From Rhea pennata (lineage: Eukaryota > Chordata > Aves > Rheiformes > Rheidae), in contig NC_084687.1 of NCBI RefSeq assembly GCF_028389875.1, positions 1,142,611 to 1,206,610 on the forward strand: a stretch of 64,000 bases of DNA. Reading direction: 5' to 3'. The translations under genes and the position numbers were made by a program. Under the pieces are notes generated by a model. The model worked only from the letters and a program-made list of their open reading frames with translations. It did no database searches and was not told the origin of the DNA. Below, piece by piece: positions 55,901 through 64,000 of the stretch (position 1 is its first letter; each line of letters opens with the position of its first letter).

Positions 55901-58900
55901 CTAGGCAACATGTGACTCCTGCCCAGGCCACCAGCCAAAATTCTCCAGCCTCTGAGCCCATGGCAGCTCTCAGGGTGTTGCTGATTAGTGGCTGAGAGCA
56001 GAAGGCCTTCTTCCTTGGATTACTGTCGTGAGTCCTGGTGCTGCAGATGCTTGGTCATGCTTAAGCACAAGGCTCAGAGCAGAGCAGAAAGAACAGGCTG
56101 AGCTCTCCTAGAAAGCGGTCAAAATAGTTGTGTTGGAGTAGCATCTCAGGGGGATCAGCATACCTCACAGTGAAGCCAGAGTTGAAAGATCTACATTTAG
56201 CGGCTTATTCATTGAGGTCAGACCTAGAGTTGCCTAAAAAGCACATTTAGTGGAATGATTTTCCCAAAGAATGCATCATTTCATTGAAAGCAAAATGCTT
56301 AATAAAAATGGATCAGTGTTGATGGAACTGTGAATGGGAGAAACGTAGTAACAAGTTGAATCAAGAGAGGTTATTTCAATTTTTTCACTTCATTGTGACT
56401 TTTTTTTAAAAATTTCCATTTTCATATTTTCGCCTGCTATTGTTATGTTTACCTGTAGACCATTTAATATTCACATTGCAGGACTCCAGAATTATAAAAG
56501 AAAAGCATCCTGATGTTTCTAAAACACAACATATTGAATTTTTGGTCTATACTAAATATTGACATGTTAGTTCTTTGTTCGGGTGAGAGAAAAGTAAATG
56601 TTGAAGTCTCTGAATTTCCAATGAGATAGAAACTTTCAGGTTCTTTGCGGCTCTCCTCCCTCCTTCTTCTCATCCTCCACCCCCCTCTCTGTCATGAGCT
56701 CTGTTCCCTTTTGCCTCTTGACACATTGAGCAAGAAACACTTTGGGTCAGGGAGTGTTTTCCCCTGCATATCTGCCACTAGCCTGATCTGGACACTACTG
56801 GGATTCATTATATGCTGTGCTCTCTGGAGAGTGGCTAGTCTACAAGTGAAGATTGCAGCCTGCAAGTGCTTCCTGGTACGACAGGTAGTGCTGGGTGCAA
56901 GGGTTGAGACCTGACTTCAGAACTGCAGGCCACGGCTCAGTTCTTCCTGAGAGGTCACTTCAAATAAAAAGAATAATAATCTGCAGATATTTTTGTAAGT
57001 GTCAGAAGGATATTTGGGACATTGGATGTGAGCAGGTATCCGCTTCTTGGTGGGACACTATCTAAGGAGGGCCATGGATGGTGAGATGTGGGATCTACCT
57101 CATTCCAAAGCTAGCAACTGGTGCACATGTCTCTGTGCAGTCAAATGTTTTCTACACTTGCTTCACAGCTGGCAGTGAGCACTAAGCTTCCTGGCAGCAA
57201 GGGAGCAGGCATATGAACATGAGCATGATGAATGGGGATGGACAGTACAGTTGAGTGGTTAGAGCAAATATGAATGGGGATGAGGCTGTGGTCTTGGCTG
57301 GTCAGCAGCATGTGACTGTCAGTAAGCCTTATTGCTCATTCTCTGCTAGTGAAATGCAGCCAGGGCAATCTGTTTGGTGACTGCAGGTTACCAGTCTCTG
57401 CTTCTGCTTTGAGAGGTGTTCCACTCCTAGCCCAGCCCATCAGAACATGCAGTCGTTGGGCTGGGCTGCTGCAAATGCACTGTGTCCTCATGCTCCCTTC
57501 CAGTTGGTGCTTCTGTGCAGGAAGTACACCTGCAAGGGAGTTGCTGCTCTCCCTCAACATGCCCCTAGTCACAGTCAGCTCTGTTCTCACAGCCGATCTT
57601 GCAGTGTCCCTCCATCAAGCCCAAGAGCACCAGCCACAGCAGAGCTGGGCTTTCTGCAACATCACATAACTCCACTGCAGCCACCCTTCTTTGTCCTCCC
57701 CCCCTCTCCTCCCTACCTGCCCCCCAGGCTAAGCAATATGCCACAGCCTCCGCTCTCTCCCTCCCTTCCTCGAAGAATAAGCTCATAAATCTGCCTAGGG
57801 CAATGAAAACACTGAGCTCATGGCCCTTAGATCTGTGCGGGGAGGAGCTCTAGATGGCAATTAAAGGAGTTTAGGGTTTTCTTTGAAAAGCTCTTTGATT
57901 CTGTCAGAGGCTCTGGTGCCAAAAAGCAGCAATGAAACTGAAAATGCCTCTCCCCCTCTGCACCTGCCTGGGTCAGGGAGCAGAAGCAGCGTGGAGGAGG
58001 GAAAGGGAAGCTCAGCAATTCCCAGCTCACTGTAGTGGAAGCTAAGAGAGCCTTGTCTCCCTGTCACCCTCTGACAGCAGTGTGGGGTGCAAAGCTATCC
58101 TTAAGCACAGGGTATCAAAATGACTCCACTGATGTAGAACAAGAAGCCCCCACCATGTCCATCCATCAGGGAGCTGGGCTGGGTCATAGAAAGCCAGCCA
58201 CCCAGGGAATGGAGAGTGACTCTTCCTCTTACCTACAGTGAGATGGCTCAGAAAGCATCAGATGTGGGCCAGACTTCTTGGGGACGTCATGCTGTAAGAA
58301 CAGGAACACATTTGCGTACCACAGGGAAACAGCTTTGAGTGAGGAAAAGGGTGCTGAGTGAAGTACTGCATGGGCTGTCCAGCTCTCAGACCAATGCTGA
58401 GCTCCCTGCAGACAGCACAGAGCCATGCGAGGGTGCCAGGAAGCCAGGAGAGGCTATGAGGAGCCAGTAAGAAGTTGGGGCCATGGAGATGAGGACAGGA
58501 CAGCAATCTCCACAGCAGTGTTTTTAAACACTGTCGGAAGGGAGAGGGGAGAATTGTCAGGCCTGGGAGGAGTCTGAGATCTTGGAGAAGGAATTGAGCT
58601 TGCCAGAAGCTGAAGAGAGATCAGAAACCACTTTCACAAAGAAGAGCAGGACCAAGTGCACGCATCTAGGGTTAGAGCAGAGACAAAACAGAACCAAGCT
58701 CCAGTCTGAGTTGAAGCAGGTATTGTGCCGGTGGGGGGAGCAAGGGGAGATCATGGAGTAGCTCAGTCAGTACCTCCAAGTTTGCAGGGACGTGTCAAGC
58801 GACCAGGAACAGGTAATGCAAGCTCTTCTTCCAGTTCTGTCAGCATAGATTTTTCTAACACTGATGAAGGAGGGCAGCTTCTTCTCCAGGTTCACCCATC

Positions 58901-61699
58901 CATGGGATGACAGAGTGTCATTTGTTATCTACAGTTCTTCATTTCCATTTGCCTTGTTTGCAGTCCTTCCTGTAGCTTTTAAGCCTCCTTGAAGGATCTG
59001 GAAATGAAAAGCAGCCCTCACTGGAGAGGAGTGAGTCAGACACATCTGTAAGGGTAGGACCTGCTGAAGGGACCTGGTCTCTCAGTGTGAGAAGCCACAG
59101 GTCCCACTACAAAGAAACCCTGTAGAGACAGAATAGTTTCCAGCACTGAACAGCCCAATAGGGCACCAATTAGAAGCATTTCCCTTCTTTCAAAGGGAAA
59201 GCGACACCCAAGCACAGCATCATCTTGTCAGGGCTGCACTTCTGTGAAGGGAACTGCAGGGCAGAGGGGGAAAAGAGAGGAAATGTTCTTTCCTCTGTTG
59301 AGTAAAGAGTGGGTATGACAAGGAGTGCAAGAACAGGGAGAGGGAACAAGTAAAGTCTGTTGTGAAGATGCCCCATTCCACACTTGTGTTCAAATGCTTT
59401 GTAATGTGACACTCACCCTGCAGAAATGCAGGGGCTCAGAGTCACATAGCTGATGGTTGCAGGAAGGATGGGCCATGCAACCTCTGGGAAATTCTTGCTG
59501 TCAAAGGTACCCCCTGGCCTGTGCCATTTCACAGTGCAAGCACTGCGTTGCATGCAGAGCAGAAAAGAGGCAAGAGGGACAGGCAATGAGTTGAAGCAAG
59601 GCCACAGCTGTTGTTGCCAGAGTGACTGTGTGGCCAAGCATGAGTGTGGAAAGCACTGGGGACCTCATGACCTTGCAGGATCTGAAAGCATAAACCACTT
59701 TCCTCAGGATATTATCTAGTGTAGGGATAAATCTGGGTGCCCATTTGGGGCAATTTCAACAGAACTCCCAATTCTAGATGCAGTTTATCTGTAGTAAAAC
59801 AAGCTTTCACCAGCACATGTATGAAACTAGCAGTAAAAGCAAATACCTCATTTTCAAATATAAATTCATCTATTTTTCATGGAGAATACAAGAAGAAATT
59901 CTGGTTTCAGGGAATAATCTTTGCAGTTTTGCTTTACCGCCATTTCTGCAGCTACTCCACAGCACCATCCCAGTATGAGTGACAGTTTCCCCAGTGGCTT
60001 CCACGTGGATCCAAAAAGTCCAAAATCTGTGTGAGCATTTCCTTGGCTTCCCAGGCAGTGCTCTGAATCAATCTGATTACGGACATGAAAACAGCACTTC
60101 TGCTTTTGCTTAGTCAGCATTTTTGAATGTGAGCATGAGGCAGAGAGTCATGTAGCCACATTGTAAGACATCCTTCTCACTGCACATATGGGCACAGAAG
60201 TTATCAGATAGTGTCAGAGACTGGGAGGTCATCTCCATTAGTAGCATATGCTCCACACCAAAGGACATACATATATCTTTAAGGTCAGTGTGTTGTATTT
60301 GCTCAGATTAATCACCTGAAGTCAAAGGTACTACAATCAGGACAGGATCTTGTTTATAGGTGCAGGAAAGACTTTTGTTGCATTAATATCCTATGGCAAT
60401 GAGTTCCACATGTTATGTGTCCACTGCACAGAGCAGTTTCAAGTACTCTCTGACAATTGCATGTGGGTTTTACAGAGCATAGTGTCAGCCTTACTAGACA
60501 TACTGTCTGTAACTTTTTACCAGTTTGGGGTCAAATCAGCAAATTCTAGTGCTGTATGATATGTCTGCAGCTGCAATCCTGCACAGGAGAATGTCCAACA
60601 ATTAAGGTATTGTTGCTCTTTCATGTGGTGTAAGACAGTGCAGGATTTATTAGTGACAAAAGCATGAATGCTAGAAACCATGATTTACTGAAGAAGGAGG
60701 AAAGGAAACGTTGCAGCCCATGCTGGTTAGTGTGATGTGCATCTGAGCTGAGTTTGACATGCTGTGAAAACCGCCCTGATCCTCCATGTGGTGCTCTGGC
60801 TCACTTGGTAATACTAAAAGGTTGAGCTCCCCTTCCAGCAGACTACTTCCCACTGACTGTCTTACAGATGCTTTGCAGAATGGGGTCTTCCCAGCATGGA
60901 GGGACACAAAGTCTTAGTTTCTTGGGAATGGCCAGATGCCCTATGGCCACAACATTGGCTCCCTTGTGTGATGGGGGTGGGAGATACAGAGGACTAGAGT
61001 GCATATTAAGAAACTTGAACTGTTTTCCATCTCTGTCCTAGCCACGTGATTTACTCTAGACATGTCATCTCTCCTTCCTGTGGCTCAGTCTCCCTACCTT
61101 TAAAGCATTGATACTAATCCCTTCTCTAATGCCTGTTGAAATCAACTGACTAAAAAATTGCTATAGAGACTCTTAACATTTTTCAGCCACATCTGGTCCT
61201 CTCAAGTTAAAATACTTTTTTAAAGTTTATTAAAAATTTCTTGAGTTTTATACTTGTGCAGCCACAACAAGAAGAAAAGCAATGCTAAACTCTCAAATTT
61301 GTAGCCTGCCTTTCATGTCCACTGACATGATAGTTCCTTCATTATGGATGTAGCCACAAGTCAGTAGAGCTACTGAAATACTCTTCTGGAGCTCAGCAGC
61401 TGTTAAAAATAAAAATATAGATTATATTAGTGTACTTCATAGAGGAAGTGAACTGATTTCTGAATCCAGCTGGTAAGCTGTAGTTTGGCTAGAATTGAAT
61501 TTTTGTAAACTCCAATTCTTTAATGCACTCTGCTTTCTGTAGGAAGCTACCTTGCTTCCAGCATACTTCTTCTGAACATATCAGGGTAAGTAACAGCTAT
61601 TTCAGTTCTTTGGATGAAATAAAAAAGAGAGGAAAGACTGATTTGGATTAAACAAATAGATTTTTTCAGGTTTCCTATGCGATTAAAAACAAAATGAAG

Positions 61700-61720
61700 C
61701 AAAACAAAACAAAACAAAAT
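61700..61720 (+). repeat. (AAAAC)n tract
   Basis: Four AAAAC units preceded by related A/C-rich sequence. Confidence 0.85.
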
Positions 61721-62373
61721 ATGCTTACTTTGGGTATCCCTGAGACATTTTACTTTGACTCAAAAGGATTTTTTTCTTTTCATTTTCAGCTTACTTAAAC
61801 ATTTCTAAATCCTTTTTAGTTAGAGTTTATAATGACGTATTCCACTATCTCCCCTCCCTCATTCTTTCAGCAGAGCACAATATTTCTGCGAATTTAGTGT
61901 TGGTCAAAACATTATGAGTTCTGCCTGTGCTTGGAAAGTTACCTGGCTGAGTTTGGTCTGTGATTTCTTTTCCCTTTCAATACCACTTCCACATCTTTTC
62001 ACCTTCCACTGCACAGACACACAGTACCGGAGGAGGCATCATCCTCAGCCCAGGGCTGTACTAGCTTTCCAGAGAGACTAAAGAGTGCCCAGGAGAGGGG
62101 AGGAAAGAGTCCATGAAGGCATCTTTTGGCTTCAGAGATCACTTCTGGCTCTTCTGAATATCTCCTGCTCATGCCAAGACACCTTCGAAACACCTTTGAA
62201 ACAACTCCAGCATGTTGGGCATTGTGATTGGGCTGGAGGGGAAAATCCACATTCCCTTTGAAGTCTGGATACTTGAGCAGTTTTAGAATTACAGGGCTGT
62301 AATATACTGGAATGTGTGGGGATGTAATTGTGACTTGGATCCTTGGATGAAAGGTGCTATGTACATACAAAAG

Positions 62374-62430
62374 GTATTATTATTATTGCTATTATTATTG
62401 CCATTATAACTATCATTATTATTATTATAG
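62374..62430 (+). repeat. (ATT)n trinucleotide repeat
   Basis: Interrupted ATT units over about 55 bp. The bases just before (GGATGAAAGGTGCTATGTAC) resemble the end of ancient vertebrate SINE/LINE elements that finish in ATT repeats, but this is weak. Confidence 0.85.
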
Positions 62431-64000
62431 AACTGCAATATGTGGGTTGGGGATGAAAGTAACGCCAAAAGACCCTAAATATGAGCTGTCTCTAAGGAAA
62501 TTTCAGCCTGAAATTAGGTTTTTGTCTACATGGGGGAAACAGAGTAGCCAGGGTCTCCTGCAATGACAGCTCTGGAGCTTCTATGGAAGTCTTGTATGCA
62601 AACATGACTCCCAAATCCAAGTTGCTGTGATTCTCAGAAGAGTGCCTCCAGGAGGAGCTATCCCAGAGCATTTTTTTCAGAAAAAAATTACATTAGACAA
62701 TTTCATCATTCCTTTTGAGACACTCTTAGTGCTACCAGGCAGACTGCAGTAGTCAAAAAACATGGCCCTGGCACATGAGGCATCCAGCGTGTGAAGTGTC
62801 AGAACTGGTGACTGTCAGCACAGCTTAGGGGCTGAGGTGGAAACTGGGGAGACATGAACTCCCGGTACTGCTGACTGGAAGCAAGAGCTCAGGTGTTCTT
62901 TCATCCTCCTTCTACACTTCAGCAGAGAAGGGGCCAGATCCAGAATCCTGAGCTTATCATCCTCTTTCCAGCCGTCAATCATATCCCTCACTGAACAGCC
63001 TGGGAGCAGAGAATGAAGGAAAACAGGAATCAGCTTTGATCCTCCATAAGGTCTGTGGATCTGCGCAGCCTTTGCCATCAACCTTGAAATGTTTCTCCTG
63101 TCATGTTCTGCACTGACATCTCGTTAACTTGGAGGAACTTAAGTGAAGTCAGACACAGACATGGGATTCCCTATGACAGCACCCGTGCTCATATTCTGTA
63201 ATGTCACAGGCTCTGTGAAGCAGCAGGTTTTACCTGGGTGTGCAGTTCCACTTGCCCCTCCTGTGGCGTTTAGGGGGAGGATTTAATCTGCTCTGATTTC
63301 CATCGACTGAAAACCCAGGTAAAATAGCTTAGTTTTTTTCATCAACGTCAAGTATTTTTGGAAAAGGCTTTGGCCTCCTTCTTCAAGGACTATCACGTAG
63401 AAGTGTCCAGACAGGTGTCTGCACTCGGTTGTCTTGCTGAAAAGTTGAAGAAGAGGAGTAGAAGACAGGTGGAAAAGGAAAGGATTGTTTTGCTAGAGCT
63501 GGTCTCCCACTTAAATGAGGCTTTCTCCTTTCTTTGGTTATCACCTGAGAAGCAAAGCTGGCCTTTGGTTGCACAGAGTAACTCAGACACAGCATACCAT
63601 GGCATACACTGAGATCTAACTAATGCACTCCAGCAAGACCCAAACATACCTTGGGAGATCTGGTCCCTTGAGCAAGCCAGGAAGCAGACTGAACTGACAG
63701 TACCAATGCACTCAGACACTCCTTTCAAGCTTCCTGGCCCACATTGTCCTGCAGCATTGTTTGAACTGGAAGGCAGCTACATGCATTAGCATGGAAGAGC
63801 TTTTGTTTCTGCTGTGATTACAGAGTGGGTTGACTTGTTCTGTCTACAAAGCTGGTATAGATATATACTCTTTTGCTGTTTCCCTTGAGCCTTCCTCTTG
63901 CTTGTTCAGGTGCCCAGCATGATGTGCAGCAGGGAATCTCTCTAGCAGCTTCATCCTGGATGGATTTTATTTCCATAGCAGTATGGAACCACTGCCGGAG

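Larger units (their letters stand above)
48170..64000 (+). other. LGR6: LGR6 intron 1 (truncated by window end)
   Basis: At least 15.8 kb. I looked for the next LGR6 exon (a 72-nt leucine-rich repeat beginning DLSMNN) and did not find it. The intron contains a 164-bp inverted duplication, a reversed CR1 fragment and several simple repeats. A large first intron is normal for LGR genes. Confidence 0.75.

Noticed and set aside
48170-64000. LGR6 exon 2 or later exons
   Set aside because: No leucine-rich repeat exon of 72 nt with the expected DLSMNN start was found on the plus strand.

Overview
This is vertebrate nuclear DNA, almost certainly from a bird. Genes are split by GT..AG introns. The CR1 LINE fragments carry the typical avian 3' end (a 'gttggactagatgatctcc' motif followed by 'agaggtcccttcc'). 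One element joins a tRNA-Ile-like head to a CR1 tail, the architecture of the passerine TguSINE1 family, so a passerine is possible but not proven. All exon borders below were read by eye from splice sites, intron phase and protein similarity. No transcript or database search was available.

Layout. 1-3689: 5' flank of the first gene, with a tRNA/CR1 SINE, a reversed CR1 fragment, a 44-bp direct repeat, a (CA)n tract and a CpG-richer stretch just before the gene. 3690-38864: a complete plus-strand gene for a receptor tyrosine phosphatase, PTPRV (OST-PTP/Esp). It has 39 coding exons totalling 6819 nt, predicting 2272 residues. The order is signal peptide, 16 fibronectin III (FN3) domains each on one phase-1/phase-1 exon, an R3-type membrane-proximal domain, one transmembrane helix, an active-looking phosphatase domain D1 and a degenerate D2. 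Every exon is open and every junction keeps frame. 38865-about 39860: 3' UTR with two AATAAA signals. About 39860-47972: intergenic, with one CR1 LINE. 47973-48169: first coding exon of LGR6 on the same strand. 48170-64000: LGR6 intron 1 (at least 15.8 kb), holding a 164-bp inverted duplication, a CR1 fragment and simple repeats. No LGR6 exon 2 was recognised.

The neighbour order PTPRV then LGR6, same strand, agrees with mammals. The human PTPRV copy there is a pseudogene (PTPRVP), so an intact copy with a larger ectodomain than the mouse protein (about ten FN3 domains) is the main biological point. The two genes are neighbours, not an operon: PTPRV would signal by dephosphorylating tyrosines at the membrane, while LGR6 is an R-spondin receptor that boosts Wnt signalling. 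I found no RNA gene, CRISPR array or prokaryotic element, and no candidate for a wholly new system.
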